Below are positions 19,199 to 29,636 of a stretch of DNA of 64,000 nucleotides, piece after piece. The number at the start of each line of letters is the position of its first letter. Position 1 is the stretch's first letter. This stretch comes from an endosymbiont of Galathealinum brachiosum (GTDB lineage Bacteria; Pseudomonadota; Gammaproteobacteria; SZUA-229). Where the stretch lies: contig QFXC01000013.1 in the NCBI GenBank assembly GCA_003349885.1, positions 248,001-312,000 on the forward strand, given 5' to 3'. The position numbers were made by a program, and so were the translations under genes. Under the pieces are notes generated by a model, which did not search any database, had not been told where the DNA came from, and saw only the letters and a list, made by a program, of their open reading frames with translations.

Positions 19199-20259
19199 TC
19201 TTCATTTTCTCCTGTACCCAGGCGCTGACCTTGATAACTACCATCCTGCACATGTTCACACCACTCACTATTGTTCAAATACCATTGAATAGTTTTTGCT
19301 ATACCCGTTTCAAAGGTTTCATCGGGAGTCCATCCCAGGTCTTTTTCAATCTTACCAGCATCAATTGCATAACGTAAATCATGACCGGGCCTATCTGTTA
19401 CGTACGTAATTAGGGATTCGTGGGGAATATATGGTGAATCAGGTACTAGCTTATCCAGCAAAGAACAAATTGTTTTTACAACTTGTAAATTTGTCTTCTC
19501 ATTATGCCCCCCAATATTGTAAGTCTGGCCATTTGCTCCCTTTTCAAGAACCAACCTTAACGCCCTTGCGTGGTCATCAACATGAAGCCAGTCACGTATT
19601 TGCTGACCAGTTCCATATATTGGCAATGGCTTCCCTTCTAACGCATTAAGAGTAATTAGAGGTATCAGTTTTTCTGGAAATTGAAAAGCCCCATAATTGT
19701 TTGAGCAATTAGTAATCACAATAGGCAGACCATAAGTTCTATGCCAAGCTCTTACCAGATGATCCGAAGAAGCTTTACTTGCAGAGTAAGGTGAACTTGG
19801 TTCATAACTTGTTTCTTCGGTAAATAGACCCGTTTCATCTAAGTCACCATAGACCTCATCTGTTGAAACATGGTGAAACCTGAAACTATCCTTTCGAGCT
19901 CCTTCTAACTCACCCCAATACTTCCTAGCAACCTCAAGTAAATTGAGCGTGCCAACAATATTAGTTTGAATAAAGTCTGCCGGGGCATCAATTGAACGAT
20001 CAACATGTGATTCAGCTGCTAAGTGCATAACAGCATCAGGTTTATGCCGCTCAAATACACGCTTAACCTCGTTAATATCTTTAATATCGACATGTTCAAA
20101 CTGATACCGAGGCTGCTCTACAACAGATGCTAACGACTCAAGATTCCCAGCATATGTAAGGGCATCAAGGTTTATAACTTCATGTTCTGTTTCTTGGGTA
20201 TACTGTCTGATAACTGCAGACCCAATAAACCCTGCACCACCAGTGACTATGATTTTCAA
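19195..20259 (-). CDS. rmlB: dTDP-glucose 4,6-dehydratase
   Basis: RmlB turns dTDP-glucose into dTDP-4-keto-6-deoxyglucose. The 354-residue SDR protein has the NAD motif [35 protein letters not shown] (catalytic Thr-Asp-Glu) and the YxxxK motif [13 protein letters not shown] place the start at a TTG (20259): it gives the family N terminus (M)[13 protein letters not shown], with AGGG eight bases upstream. The open frame continues upstream only because it runs through the tRNA-Ala gene, which cannot be coding. The gene starts 36 bases after that tRNA, leaving little room for a promoter of its own. Confidence 0.93.
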   Translation of the reverse strand: MKIIVTGGAGFIGSAVIRQYTQETEHEVINLDALTYAGNLESLASVVEQPRYQFEHVDIKDINEVKRVFERHKPDAVMHLAAESHVDRSIDAPADFIQTNIVGTLNLLEVARKYWGELEGARKDSFRFHHVSTDEVYGDLDETGLFTEETSYEPSSPYSASKASSDHLVRAWHRTYGLPIVITNCSNNYGAFQFPEKLIPLITLNALEGKPLPIYGTGQQIRDWLHVDDHARALRLVLEKGANGQTYNIGGHNEKTNLQVVKTICSLLDKLVPDSPYIPHESLITYVTDRPGHDLRYAIDAGKIEKDLGWTPDETFETGIAKTIQWYLNNSEWCEHVQDGSYQGQRLGTGENEE

Positions 20260-20295
20260 CGTTACACCCTGAAAAAATGAAAAAAAATAATAATT

Positions 20296-20371
20296 TGGTG
20301 GAGCTATGCGGGATCGAACCGCAGACCTCAACACTGCCAGTGTTGCGCTCTCCCAGCTGAGCTATAGCCCC
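20296..20371 (-). tRNA. tRNA-Ala (anticodon GGC)
   Basis: The minus strand folds as a 76-base cloverleaf: acceptor GGGGCTA with TAGCTCC, D arm GCTC-GAGC, anticodon arm CAACA-CTGGCAG-TGTTG with anticodon GGC, T arm with GTTCGATC, and an encoded CCA. It has a good promoter eight bases upstream, but no clear terminator before rmlB, only T-rich DNA. It marks the upstream border of the polysaccharide locus. Confidence 0.97.
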
Positions 20372-20385
20372 AAATTTGGATGTGG

Positions 20386-20414
20386 ATTTTATGGGAAAAA
20401 GGCTTTTAAGTCAA
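20386..20414 (-). promoter_or_regulatory. Sigma-70 promoter of tRNA-Ala (and probably rmlBACD)
   Basis: On the minus strand TTGACT and TAAAAT are separated by exactly 17 bases. The start would be about eight bases before the tRNA. Since no terminator or second promoter is visible between the tRNA and rmlB, the rml genes may be read from here. Confidence 0.8.
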
Positions 20415-20607
20415 AGGATTACGTTGTTTTTGCGCTATTATTACTTCTAAAAACTATTTAGTTTGATAACTTAATCAATCCTTTGGGATACCACTTAAGT
20501 TCAAATCATTAGCAAAAGTCACTGAATCCTCGATACAAACATTCGTGAATGACAGGATAAACTTTTTTACCCTGCTATTTTCTAAGCTTAAAGCATAAAA
20601 AATAAGC

Positions 20608-22002
20608 TTATACCTTAATAAATTCAATCGCTTTATCTAATCGAGAAAGAGTCTCCTCTTTACCCAATAATTCCAACGTAACATCTATAGATGGTGAACG
20701 GCCATGCCCTGTAACCGCCAAACGAAGTGGTTGCCCTACTTTTCCAAAACCAATCTCCAGTTTTTCAACGGTACTTTCTACCACTTGATGTATCGACTCC
20801 GCATGCCAGTCTTCCAACGCTTCATATGAGTCTTTCAAACTTAATAACACTTCAGCTGCTGCGGGTTTAAACTGTTTCTTCGCCTGCTTCGGGTTGTATT
20901 CAGTTATATCTTCATAAAAATAACGAATATCTTCCACCAGCTCCACCAGCGTTGAACAACGCTCCTGATATACTTTCATCACTTCCACCAGATCAGGGCC
21001 ACTTGATACATCCAGGTTTGCCTGTTTTATATAAAACTGTAATTCTTCGGCCAGTTTTTCTGGTGTCATTTGTTTCATGTAGTGCTGGTTGAGCCACTGA
21101 AGCTTTTCTATGCTCAGGCTTGATGATGATTTATTGATATCATCTATATCAAATAACTCAATCATTTCTTCCAGGCTAAATACTTCCTGATCACCGTGAC
21201 TCCAGCCTAAACGCACCAGATAATTAATGACCGCTTCTTTCAGGTAACCATCATCTCTATATTGCATTACGCTTACTGCATCACGCCTTTTTGAAAGTTT
21301 TTTACCATCTGTACCATTTATCATGGGCACATGAGCATATTCAGGTGTAACAGCACCCAGGGCATTTAATATATTAATTTGTCTTGGTGTATTGTTTAGA
21401 TGGTCGTCACCGCGAATCACATGGCTTATTTCCATATCCATATCATCCACTACAACAGTTAAGTTATAGGTTGGGTTGCCATCTGAACGCTGGATGATTA
21501 AGTCATCTAATTCCTGATTACTGATTACTACCTTTCCACGCACGTGATCATTTATTTCCACCTCACCTTCTAGTGGATTTTTAAAACGCACCACTGTGTC
21601 ATCGGCTTCGCTTAAACCCTTCTCTCTGCAGCACCCATCATATTTAGGTTTTTGTTTATTGGCCATTTGCTGTTCGCGCATTTCATCCAGGCGCTCTCTT
21701 GAACAATTGCAGAAATAGGCATCACCCTGGTCTAATAATTTTTTGATGACTTCATTATATCTATCATAACGTTCCGTTTGATAGACAGGGCCTTCATCGT
21801 GACTTAAACCTAACCAGTTCATGCCTTCTAATATTGCGTCTACAGCTTCCTGAGTTGAGCGCTCACGATCGGTATCTTCTATGCGTAAAACAAATTCACC
21901 AGCCATTTTTTTGCTATAGAGCCATGAGAACAGTGCTGTTCTGGCGCCACCTATATGCAGGTAACCGGTTGGGCTTGGGGCGAATCTGGTGCGGATTTTC
22001 AT
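20608..22002 (-). CDS. gltX: Glutamyl-tRNA synthetase
   Basis: GltX charges tRNA-Glu with glutamate. The 464-residue class I enzyme has [16 protein letters not shown] (8-23, HIGH motif) and the KMSKS loop as [10 protein letters not shown] (about 237). A zinc-ribbon-like Cys set (YFCNC and DGCC) is present, as in the E. coli enzyme. It is monocistronic; tRNA-Ala follows about 240 bases downstream on the same strand. Two TAAGCTTA palindromes (20583-20590 and 20603-20610) flank its stop but lack a T run. Confidence 0.97.
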   Translation of the reverse strand: MKIRTRFAPSPTGYLHIGGARTALFSWLYSKKMAGEFVLRIEDTDRERSTQEAVDAILEGMNWLGLSHDEGPVYQTERYDRYNEVIKKLLDQGDAYFCNCSRERLDEMREQQMANKQKPKYDGCCREKGLSEADDTVVRFKNPLEGEVEINDHVRGKVVISNQELDDLIIQRSDGNPTYNLTVVVDDMDMEISHVIRGDDHLNNTPRQINILNALGAVTPEYAHVPMINGTDGKKLSKRRDAVSVMQYRDDGYLKEAVINYLVRLGWSHGDQEVFSLEEMIELFDIDDINKSSSSLSIEKLQWLNQHYMKQMTPEKLAEELQFYIKQANLDVSSGPDLVEVMKVYQERCSTLVELVEDIRYFYEDITEYNPKQAKKQFKPAAAEVLLSLKDSYEALEDWHAESIHQVVESTVEKLEIGFGKVGQPLRLAVTGHGRSPSIDVTLELLGKEETLSRLDKAIEFIKV

Positions 22003-22084
22003 GTTTTAAGAACCTGTAATTTTATTATGCTACTTAGAATCGGAGATAATATAGTATTCGCTTTAGAACGCCTATACCCCCGAT

Positions 22085-22107
22085 CGCGAGCTAAAGCTCG
22101 CTCCTAC
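22085..22107 (-). repeat. REP-like element, GTAG plus GCGAGCT stem
   Basis: On the minus strand GTAGGAGCGAGCTTTAGCTCGC carries the GTAG start and short-looped GCGAGCT/AGCTCGC stem of the REP family common in Pseudomonas and other gammaproteobacteria. It lies in the 217-base gap between gltX and queG. Such elements are mobilised by RAYT transposases elsewhere in a genome. Confidence 0.7.
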
Positions 22108-22219
22108 ATTTAAGAGAAGTCATTTTCTGGCGCGTATATGACCAAAAAACGCTGAAATTATCAACTGGATTGTTATAGCATATGCTTAACTTTTAATTTA
22201 AAAATGATATTTACAACTT

Positions 22220-23287
22220 TTGAAAACACTTCCTGAAAATTTTCTAGGTAATATCGAGCAATGGGCAGCTGAATTCGGCTTTTCTCAACTCGCTGTTACC
22301 AATATTGACCTGAGCCAGCATGAAACTCACCTACAGGAGTGGCTGGATAACCACTATCAGGGTGAAATGGGATACATGGCAAAACACGGCACTAAACGCA
22401 GCCGACCCAACGAGCTTGAGCCTGGTACCCTGAGAGTTATTTCAGTAAGAATAGATTACTTCCCACCCGAATCCACATCAATACAGAAAGTGCTGGGCAA
22501 TAAAAATCTGGGGCTCATATCACGCTATGCCACAGGGCGTGACTACCATAAGTTAATTCGTAAACGACTACAGAAACTTGTGGATAAGATGCAAAAAGAA
22601 GTGGGTGAGTTTGGTTATCGCGCATTTACAGATAGCGCCCCCGTACTGGAAAAAGCATTAGCTGAAAAAGCAGGTCTTGGCTGGATGGGCAAACACACCA
22701 ATCTTATCAACAGATCAGCTGGATCCTGGTTTTTCCTCGGCGAAATTTACACAGACCTGCCTTTACCCATAAATAAGAGCAAGCCTGAAAACAACTGTGG
22801 CACCTGTTCTGCCTGCATTGATATATGCCCAACCAAAGCCATCATTGCACCCTACAAACTAGATGCCCGACGCTGTATTTCTTATTTAACTATTGAATTA
22901 AAAACAGCTATTCCAGTCGAGTTTCGCAAAGCTATTGGCAACCATATTTATGGTTGTGATGACTGCCAGCTGGTCTGCCCCTGGAATCGTTTTTCTAAAG
23001 CCAGCGATGAAAAAGACTTCGAAGTTCGTCATGGACTTGATGCACCACAATTGCTGGATTTATTTAACTGGACTGAAACTGAATTTTTAAAAAAAATGGA
23101 AGGTTCGCCTATTCGCAGAATTGGTTATATGCAATGGCTCAGAAACATTGCTGTTGCTTTAGGTAATGCACCTTATTCAGAATTGATTATTGAGGCATTA
23201 AAAGCCAGACGACCTGACGTTAATGAAATGGTGGTAGAGCATATTGACTGGGCGCTTGAGGAAATAGCCGTAAGTCGTAAGTCGTAA
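22220..23287 (+). CDS. queG: Epoxyqueuosine reductase
   Basis: QueG performs the last step of queuosine synthesis, reducing epoxyqueuosine in tRNA with a cobalamin and two 4Fe-4S clusters. The 355-residue protein has the DUF1730 domain (about 50-130), AFTDSAPVLEKALAEKAGLG, and the two ferredoxin-like motifs CGTCSACIDICPTKAI (about 194-209) and YGCDDCQLVCPWN (about 250-262). A C-terminal HEAT-like part follows. The start is TTG with no clear ribosome site; the upstream ATG at 22204 is out of frame. The last codons (VSRKS and stop) are made by a CGTAAGT repeat array. Confidence 0.95.
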   Translation: MKTLPENFLGNIEQWAAEFGFSQLAVTNIDLSQHETHLQEWLDNHYQGEMGYMAKHGTKRSRPNELEPGTLRVISVRIDYFPPESTSIQKVLGNKNLGLISRYATGRDYHKLIRKRLQKLVDKMQKEVGEFGYRAFTDSAPVLEKALAEKAGLGWMGKHTNLINRSAGSWFFLGEIYTDLPLPINKSKPENNCGTCSACIDICPTKAIIAPYKLDARRCISYLTIELKTAIPVEFRKAIGNHIYGCDDCQLVCPWNRFSKASDEKDFEVRHGLDAPQLLDLFNWTETEFLKKMEGSPIRRIGYMQWLRNIAVALGNAPYSELIIEALKARRPDVNEMVVEHIDWALEEIAVSRKS

Positions 23288-23436
23288 GTCGTAAGTCGTA
23301 AAATTATAGTTTGTAACTCTTGTCGCGCACGAAGGATCTACCCCTTTTTCAATCAAAACACTTCACCAAACAAGATCATTATTTATCATTCAGGATAACA
23401 ACATTGCATTTGACCAAAGGCTTACGACTACTGACT
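23269..23436. repeat. Inward-facing AGTCGTA heptamer element 2
   Basis: Four perfect tandem copies of CGTAAGT (23269-23296) plus CGTAA run through the queG stop codon on the plus strand. On the minus strand AGTCAGT AGTCGTA (23436 down to 23423) lies six bases after the pgi stop. The arrays face each other across the convergent queG/pgi junction. The 121 bases between them show no strong hairpin. Confidence 0.7.
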
Positions 23437-23441
23437 ATGCT

Positions 23442-25112
23442 TTAATCATGTTTCTTTCCAAATTCATCATCAAAGTAAACTTTTTTTCGATAATTAACCA
23501 GTCCATTCGTGGATGAGTCGTGCTTACTAACATCACCGGGCTGCGCTAAATCCTGCTGAATTTCACCCGCCAGCACCTTGCCATATTCCACACCCCATTG
23601 ATCAAATGAATTTATGTTCCAGACAATGCCCTGCACAAAAATTTTATGCTCATACATCGCCATAATCGAACCCAGTGTTTTAGGATCTAACCTTTCAAAA
23701 ATAATGGTATTCGTGGGTTTATTCCCTTCAAAAACTTTATGCTCTATCGCATCATCAATCTCATCAGGAGAAATACCTGCCGCCTGCATCTCCTCCAGAG
23801 CTTCAGTGTATTTTTTACCCAGCATTAATGCTTTAGTTTGCGCCAGACAATTAGAAAACAACACCCTATGATGCAACCCTAAAGGGTTTTGACTAAGTGC
23901 AGGAATTAAGAAATCGGCAGGCACCGGCTTGGTACCCTGATGCAATAACTGAAAGAAAGCATGCTGGCCATTCGTGCCCGATTGCCCCCAGATTATCGGG
24001 CCCGTTAAATAATTTACCCGTTGATTTTCACGATCTATAGTTTTGCCATTACTTTCCATATCCAGCTGCTGAAGATAAGCAGGTAAACGCTCCAGATACT
24101 GACTATAAGGCATAATTGCATGACTCTGCGCATCAAAAAAATTGTTATACCAGATACCTAACATTGCCAGTATTACCGGCATATTTTGATCTAACGGTGC
24201 TGTTTCAAAGTGCTGATCCATTTCATGTGCACCCTGTAACATAGCTTCAAAATGATCCATACCAATATAAAGAGCTATAGGTAAGCCTATAGCCGACCAG
24301 AGAGAGTAACGCCCACCAACCCAGTCCCAGAATTCAAATACATTTTCACTATCAATACCAAATTTTGTCGTCGCTTCTAAATTCGTACTCACCGCGACAA
24401 AGTGTTTAGCTATTGCGGTTTCATTACCCACCATATCCACAAACCAACGTCTGGCACTATGGGCATTCAGCATGGTTTCCTGTGTAGTGAATGATTTAGA
24501 CGATATAACAAACAACGTGGTTTCAGGCTCGACCAGTTTCAGTGTTTCTACCAGATGAGTAGCATCTGCATTTGATACAAAATGCACTTTTAAATCTCGC
24601 TGCGCGAAAGGTTTCATTGCTTCACATACAACATGTGGACCTAAATCAGAGCCTCCTATACCTATGTTTACAATACTTCTAATTCTTCGACCGTTATAAC
24701 CTCGTAACTGCCCGCTTCTTACCCGCTCGGAAAAATCACGCATTTTTGCCAAAACAGCATTAATTTTCGGCATAACATCTTTGCCATCTACCATCACTGG
24801 TTTATTAGAGCGATTTCTCAATGCAATGTGCAAAGCCGGTCGAAATTCAGTGCAATTCATATTTTCACCGGCAAACATATGAGTACGACTCTGTTCAACC
24901 TGCGAAAAACTCGCCAGATCCATCAATAACTTAAAAGTCTCATCCGTAATGCGATTTTTAGAAAAATCCAGCAAAATATCATTCAAACCCACTGAAAACT
25001 GCTTAAATCGCTCAGGGTTTTCATCAAATAGATCACGCATATGTACGTGAGACATGCTGTTAAAGTGTTTTTTTAATGCTTTCCATTCAGCTGAATCGGT
25101 TAATTCGCTCAT
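23442..25112 (-). CDS. pgi: Glucose-6-phosphate isomerase
   Basis: Pgi interconverts glucose-6-phosphate and fructose-6-phosphate, feeding glycolysis and the sugar nucleotides used by the polysaccharide locus. The protein has 556 residues. Signatures are NIGIGGSDLGP (about 150-160), ISSKSFTTQETM, DWVGGRYSLWSAIGLP (about 268-283) and the C-terminal EHKIFVQGIVWNINSFDQWG VEYGK. AGGG lies five bases before the ATG at 25112; a GTG two codons earlier is less likely since it would overlap the ribosome site. It is divergent from ppc. Confidence 0.97.
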   Translation of the reverse strand: MSELTDSAEWKALKKHFNSMSHVHMRDLFDENPERFKQFSVGLNDILLDFSKNRITDETFKLLMDLASFSQVEQSRTHMFAGENMNCTEFRPALHIALRNRSNKPVMVDGKDVMPKINAVLAKMRDFSERVRSGQLRGYNGRRIRSIVNIGIGGSDLGPHVVCEAMKPFAQRDLKVHFVSNADATHLVETLKLVEPETTLFVISSKSFTTQETMLNAHSARRWFVDMVGNETAIAKHFVAVSTNLEATTKFGIDSENVFEFWDWVGGRYSLWSAIGLPIALYIGMDHFEAMLQGAHEMDQHFETAPLDQNMPVILAMLGIWYNNFFDAQSHAIMPYSQYLERLPAYLQQLDMESNGKTIDRENQRVNYLTGPIIWGQSGTNGQHAFFQLLHQGTKPVPADFLIPALSQNPLGLHHRVLFSNCLAQTKALMLGKKYTEALEEMQAAGISPDEIDDAIEHKVFEGNKPTNTIIFERLDPKTLGSIMAMYEHKIFVQGIVWNINSFDQWGVEYGKVLAGEIQQDLAQPGDVSKHDSSTNGLVNYRKKVYFDDEFGKKHD

Positions 25113-25220
25113 TTTCACCCTAAGTCTTTTTTAATATTGTTCAGTATGCTTGCAAGAGTATGATTATTAATCAATTTTATCAATGCCTTAATCATTTTAG
25201 CCCCCCTTTGAGCTTTCATG

Positions 25221-25226
25221 TATAAT
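25221..25226 (+). promoter_or_regulatory. Possible ppc -10 element
   Basis: A perfect TATAAT followed by the GC-rich ATCGCGCC lies 37 bases before the ppc start codon. No good -35 is found 17-18 bases upstream (TAGCCC), so the promoter is only a suggestion. Confidence 0.35.
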
Positions 25227-25262
25227 ATCGCGCCTTGAATCAACTTCGTTAAGAAAATACTT

Positions 25263-28076
25263 ATGGTAAGCACTGCTAAAAAGTCGACCCTTCCTAATGA
25301 CAAAAAACTCCGCGCCCGGGTAAAGCTATTTGGCAACCTGCTGGGTAATGTTATTAAAAATCTCGCTGGCGCCCATGTATATGAGGCTGTTGAGAAATTA
25401 CGTAAGGGTTACATTAGTTTACGCAAAGAAGATAATCCGAAAAAACGTGCCCAGTTAATGGCGTTTATCGAAACACTCGATGCTGACACTTTGACTCAGG
25501 TTGTGCGTGCTTTTAGCATTTACTTCAGCCTGATCAATATTGCCGAAGAAGACTATCAACATCTACAACGTCGTGAACAGGTATTTAACGGTAAATCACT
25601 CTGGACTGGCTCATTTGATAATACACTGGAGCAGTTTCGTTTAGATGGCATAGATGCATCCCAGCTTCAGGATTTACTGGATGAGCTTGCTTATGTCCCG
25701 GTATTCACTGCACACCCAACAGAATCCAAGCGTCGCAGTGTAATGAATGCATTACGCCGCATCTTCCTGTTAAACGACAAACTCAACGACACACGTATCG
25801 GCAAACTTCAGCGTGCGGAATTAACCGAAGAGCTGGAAACTGAAATTCAGCAATTGTGGCGCACCAATGAAGTACGCGAACACAAACCTCAGGTACGTGA
25901 TGAAATTAAAAACGGTATGTATTACTTCCGTACTAGTCTGTTTAATGCAGTGCCACATATTTATCGTAATTTAGAGCGCAAGATTAGAAAGCATTACCCC
26001 AATGACAGCATCACCGTGCCTAGCTTTTTGCGCTTTGGCTCCTGGATTGGTGGTGACCGAGACGGTAACCCATTTGTAAAACCAGATACCACAGCAATGG
26101 CTCTGCGTATGCAAACTCAGGTTATTTTGCAGGAGTACATATACCGTGTAGTTGAGGTTAATAAGCAGTTAACTCACTCAATTGACTTATGTACTCCAAC
26201 AAAGTCATTTATGGACAGCCTTGAGACGGATGAGAATATTCGCTTTGAAGTATATGCCGCATCACCAAATGCATTTAGTAATGCGCCTTATCGTCGCAAG
26301 CTGTCATTTATGCATTATCGACTACAGCAAAATCTGGCGCAGGTGAATGCACGCCTGGCGGGTGAAAGCGCTGAAGGTTTTGATCAGGCATACCCTTCTG
26401 AAAAAGAATTCATTGCTGATTTACAGCTTATTCGCAGTTCATTAATCAGCCATGGTGATGAAAACATTGCTAATGGTGATTTAAAAGACTGTATTCGTGT
26501 TGCAGAAACCTTTGGTTTCTTCCTGCTTAAACTCGATATTCGTCAGGAGTCAACTCGTCACTCTGACGCGGTTGCAGACATTATTAAACAGATTTCAGGT
26601 GCACCAGACTATAACGATCTGGATGAAGAACAACGTCAGAAATTACTGTCTGAGTATCTGAAAAAACCACCAGAACTGTCTATAGATAAAAAGCAGCTAG
26701 ACGAACTTAACATCGAAACACTCAATGTATTTGAATTAATTGCCAATATGCGCAGTGAGATTTCACCCAATGCATTTGGTGAATATGTTATCTCCATGAC
26801 CCATGCAGCAAGCCATGTACTTGAAGTAATGTGGCTGGCAACTATAGCAGGTTTAACCGGTAAAGATGAAAATGGAGAGACGTTCTGTCAGGTTAAAATT
26901 TCTCCTTTATTTGAAACCATTGAAGATTTAGAGCATATCGAAGAAGTATTAAAAGCACTGTTCGAAAATCCGATTTATAAAGACCTGCTCAAATCATCAG
27001 GTAACCTGCAGGAAGTCATGCTGGGTTATTCTGATTCCTGTAAAGATGGCGGTATTATGGCGTCATCATGGAATCTGTATGATGCACAACAAAAAGTAAT
27101 CAAACTGACTGATGCCTTTGAAATTGATTGTCGCCTGTTCCATGGCCGTGGCGGCACCATCGGTCGCGGCGGCGGCCCTACTCACGATGCTATTTTGTCT
27201 CAACCTGAAGGCACGGTTCACGGACAAATTAAATTCACCGAGCAGGGTGAAGTGCTGTCTTATAAATACAGCAACCAGGAAACAGCTATTTATGAGCTGA
27301 CTATGGGTGTATCTGGTTTAATGAAAGCCAGTAAATCAGTTGTAACCGAAAAAGCCAAACCAGCTAAGAGTCAATTCCTGCAAACTATGCAGGCATTAAC
27401 AAAAGACGGTGAGGATACATATAGAGATTTAACCGATCGCACGGAAGGTTTCCTGGATTATTTCTATGAAACGACTCCGGTGACTGAAATAGGCCTGATG
27501 AATATTGGTTCTCGCCCATCTCACCGTAAAGCGAATCGCTCCAAAGCCTCTATTCGTGCTATCCCCTGGGTATTTGGCTGGGCTCAGTCCCGAACCACAC
27601 TGCCTGCCTGGTATGGAATTGGCACCGCTTTAGCTAATTTCATCGATGGTAAAGAAGAAAACGTTAAATTATTACAGGATATGAATGCCAACTGGCCTTA
27701 TTTCAAAGCCATGCTTAATAATACGCAAATGGCATTATTGAAGGCCGATATGTCAACGGCTAAAGAATATTCTGAATTATGTGAAGATAAAGATGTTGAA
27801 CAACGGGTATCGACAAAAATTTTCGACGAGTACAAACGTACTGTTGATAATATTCTGGCGATCACCTGTAATGAACAGTTATTATCTGATAGTCCGACTT
27901 TATCGCTTTCTTTACAACGTCGAGACCCTTACCTGGATCCATTAAGCCACATTCAAATTCTGATGTTAACCCGATACAGGGATGAGCAGGCAACTGAGAA
28001 TGAGCAGGATACGTGGATTAATCCTCTGTTACGGACAATAAGCGCTGTTGCAGCCGGGATGCGTAATACCGGGTAA
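25263..28076 (+). CDS. ppc: Phosphoenolpyruvate carboxylase
   Basis: Ppc adds bicarbonate to phosphoenolpyruvate to give oxaloacetate, refilling the citric acid cycle. The 937-residue protein is slightly longer than the usual 880-900. The catalytic His is in FTAHPTESKRRS (about 147-158); GSWIGGDRDGNPFV (about 260) , GYSDSCKDGG and HGRGGTIGRGGGPTH (about 627-641) line the active site, and the C terminus ends MRNTG, matching the family's conserved xNTG end. It is monocistronic with a terminator 30 bases after the stop. Confidence 0.97.
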   Translation: MVSTAKKSTLPNDKKLRARVKLFGNLLGNVIKNLAGAHVYEAVEKLRKGYISLRKEDNPKKRAQLMAFIETLDADTLTQVVRAFSIYFSLINIAEEDYQHLQRREQVFNGKSLWTGSFDNTLEQFRLDGIDASQLQDLLDELAYVPVFTAHPTESKRRSVMNALRRIFLLNDKLNDTRIGKLQRAELTEELETEIQQLWRTNEVREHKPQVRDEIKNGMYYFRTSLFNAVPHIYRNLERKIRKHYPNDSITVPSFLRFGSWIGGDRDGNPFVKPDTTAMALRMQTQVILQEYIYRVVEVNKQLTHSIDLCTPTKSFMDSLETDENIRFEVYAASPNAFSNAPYRRKLSFMHYRLQQNLAQVNARLAGESAEGFDQAYPSEKEFIADLQLIRSSLISHGDENIANGDLKDCIRVAETFGFFLLKLDIRQESTRHSDAVADIIKQISGAPDYNDLDEEQRQKLLSEYLKKPPELSIDKKQLDELNIETLNVFELIANMRSEISPNAFGEYVISMTHAASHVLEVMWLATIAGLTGKDENGETFCQVKISPLFETIEDLEHIEEVLKALFENPIYKDLLKSSGNLQEVMLGYSDSCKDGGIMASSWNLYDAQQKVIKLTDAFEIDCRLFHGRGGTIGRGGGPTHDAILSQPEGTVHGQIKFTEQGEVLSYKYSNQETAIYELTMGVSGLMKASKSVVTEKAKPAKSQFLQTMQALTKDGEDTYRDLTDRTEGFLDYFYETTPVTEIGLMNIGSRPSHRKANRSKASIRAIPWVFGWAQSRTTLPAWYGIGTALANFIDGKEENVKLLQDMNANWPYFKAMLNNTQMALLKADMSTAKEYSELCEDKDVEQRVSTKIFDEYKRTVDNILAITCNEQLLSDSPTLSLSLQRRDPYLDPLSHIQILMLTRYRDEQATENEQDTWINPLLRTISAVAAGMRNTG

Positions 28077-28104
28077 AGATAATCATAAGACAGAAGCCTC
28101 AAGT

Positions 28105-28141
28105 AAAAAACGGTCTCCCTCTACGGAAGGCCGTTTTTTTT
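28105..28141 (+). terminator. Intrinsic terminator of ppc
   Basis: ACGGTCTCC and GGAAGGCCGT form a stem with one bulge, flanked by A6 upstream and T8 downstream. It lies 29 bases after the ppc stop and separates ppc from the wsp operon. Confidence 0.8.
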
Positions 28142-28235
28142 GCTTTCCTAAAAAGATCTGCTATATACATACAGTAGAATCAAATACTTACAATAACTAA
28201 GTAAACCAGTTTTTAGGGAATCACGCAAAAAGACC

Positions 28236-29636
28236 ATGAAGAAGCTAATAAGAGCATTTAATGCTTACTCAATTAAAAAACGCCTAATTATACTATTTAC
28301 CCTGCCGCAGATTTTTCTCGGACTATCATTTCTCTATTTACTCGAACAGCACCGATCTCTGGAGCTAACCGGCATATTTATCTTAATTGTAATGGGCACC
28401 ATTCTCGCGCTTTATTACATCATCCAAAAGAGCATTATCAAACCTATAATGAATTCAATTGAGGGGGGACTTGAGTCGATTTCCTCTACCCTTGATGGCT
28501 TTATGGTCGCACGTGCAGAGCCTCCAAGTTTAAAATTAACCCATGATCGATCTGAAATTACTCAAGTTGTTCATAGCTTTTTTTACCTGGCTTCCGAAAT
28601 GGATGATATTGCTGAGCGAGAAAAAGAAATCAATTCTGATCTCGAAGGTAAAGCTGAATTTGTACTTGATGTTGTTTCAATGGCCGCTCAGGGTGACCTA
28701 ACCTCAGACATGATGGTTTTTTCATCAGATGACTCTATCGCTCAGGTTGCCTCTGGCGTTAAAACCATGCTTGAAAATTTAAACAATCTGGTCAAGCAGG
28801 TACAAATATCAGGTATTCAGGTAACATCTTCAGCAACACAAATATCAGCCAATGCAAAAGAGCACGAAGCGACCGTTGCTGAACAGGCTGCTAGCACCAA
28901 TCAGATTATGTCTACCATCACGGAAATTTCAGCGACAGGTAAAGAGCTTTTAACCACGATGGGAGAAGTTAAAAAAGTCGTACAAAACACATCTGAATCG
29001 GCCACAGATGGTCATAATTCTCTGGTTTCTATGGAAAACACCATGAGCCAGATGCAATCAGCTACTGACAGTATTTCCTCTAAGTTAGCTGTCTTAAGTG
29101 AAAAAGCAGATAACATTAACACCGTCGTTACAACCATTAATCGGGTTGCCGATCAGACGAACCTACTCTCACTTAACGCAGCGATAGAAGCTGAGAAAGC
29201 CGGTGAATATGGTCGTGGTTTCTCGGTTGTAGCGACTGAAATTCGTCGGCTTGCAGATCAAACCGCTGTAGCTACCTGGGATATTGAGCAAATGGTAAAA
29301 GAAATGTTATCTGCTGTGTCTGCAGGTGTGATGAGTATGGATAAGTTCTCCGAAGAAGTAAGCCGCGGTGTATCAGATGTAGCCACAGTTGGCGCACAAC
29401 TCACACATATTATTGAACAGGTACAGGCATTATTACCTCGCTTTGAAACAGTTAGTGAAGGCACACGTTTACAGGCAGAAGGTGCAGACCAGATTAAGGA
29501 AAGCATGATTCAGTTAAATGAAATGGCACAACAAACAGCCGAAACCTTAAAGCAGTCAGGCGTCTCAGTTGAGCAATTAAAAGATGCTGCTCGTGGATTA
29601 CAACAAGGGGTATCAACCTTTAAAGTGACCGATTAA
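28236..29636 (+). CDS. wspA: Wsp methyl-accepting chemoreceptor with very short periplasmic loop
   Basis: In Pseudomonas, WspA senses surface contact or envelope stress and drives the WspE kinase. This 466-residue protein has membrane segments at about 17-36 and 45-63 separated by only eight residues (EQHRSLEL), so it lacks the usual periplasmic four-helix domain. A HAMP-like region and the signalling domain follow, with the hairpin tip [20 protein letters not shown] (about 305-325), a sequence typical of WspA. It is first in a tightly packed operon; its TAA overlaps the ATG of the next gene. The upstream 95 bases show no strong promoter. Family assignment rests on the signalling domain and on operon order. 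Confidence 0.9.
   Translation: MKKLIRAFNAYSIKKRLIILFTLPQIFLGLSFLYLLEQHRSLELTGIFILIVMGTILALYYIIQKSIIKPIMNSIEGGLESISSTLDGFMVARAEPPSLKLTHDRSEITQVVHSFFYLASEMDDIAEREKEINSDLEGKAEFVLDVVSMAAQGDLTSDMMVFSSDDSIAQVASGVKTMLENLNNLVKQVQISGIQVTSSATQISANAKEHEATVAEQAASTNQIMSTITEISATGKELLTTMGEVKKVVQNTSESATDGHNSLVSMENTMSQMQSATDSISSKLAVLSEKADNINTVVTTINRVADQTNLLSLNAAIEAEKAGEYGRGFSVVATEIRRLADQTAVATWDIEQMVKEMLSAVSAGVMSMDKFSEEVSRGVSDVATVGAQLTHIIEQVQALLPRFETVSEGTRLQAEGADQIKESMIQLNEMAQQTAETLKQSGVSVEQLKDAARGLQQGVSTFKVTD

Noticed and set aside
20260..20334. Upstream extension of the rmlB frame to 20334
   Set aside because: The extension runs through the tRNA-Ala gene and gives residues unlike RmlB; the TTG at 20259 fits family length and has a ribosome site.
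20296..20371. tRNA-Ala as the attachment site of an integrated element carrying the polysaccharide genes
   Set aside because: No integrase and no duplicate of the tRNA 3' end were seen in the window; the adjacency alone does not show integration.
23269..23301. CRISPR-like array
   Set aside because: The unit is seven bases in direct tandem without spacers, so it is a simple short repeat and not a CRISPR array.
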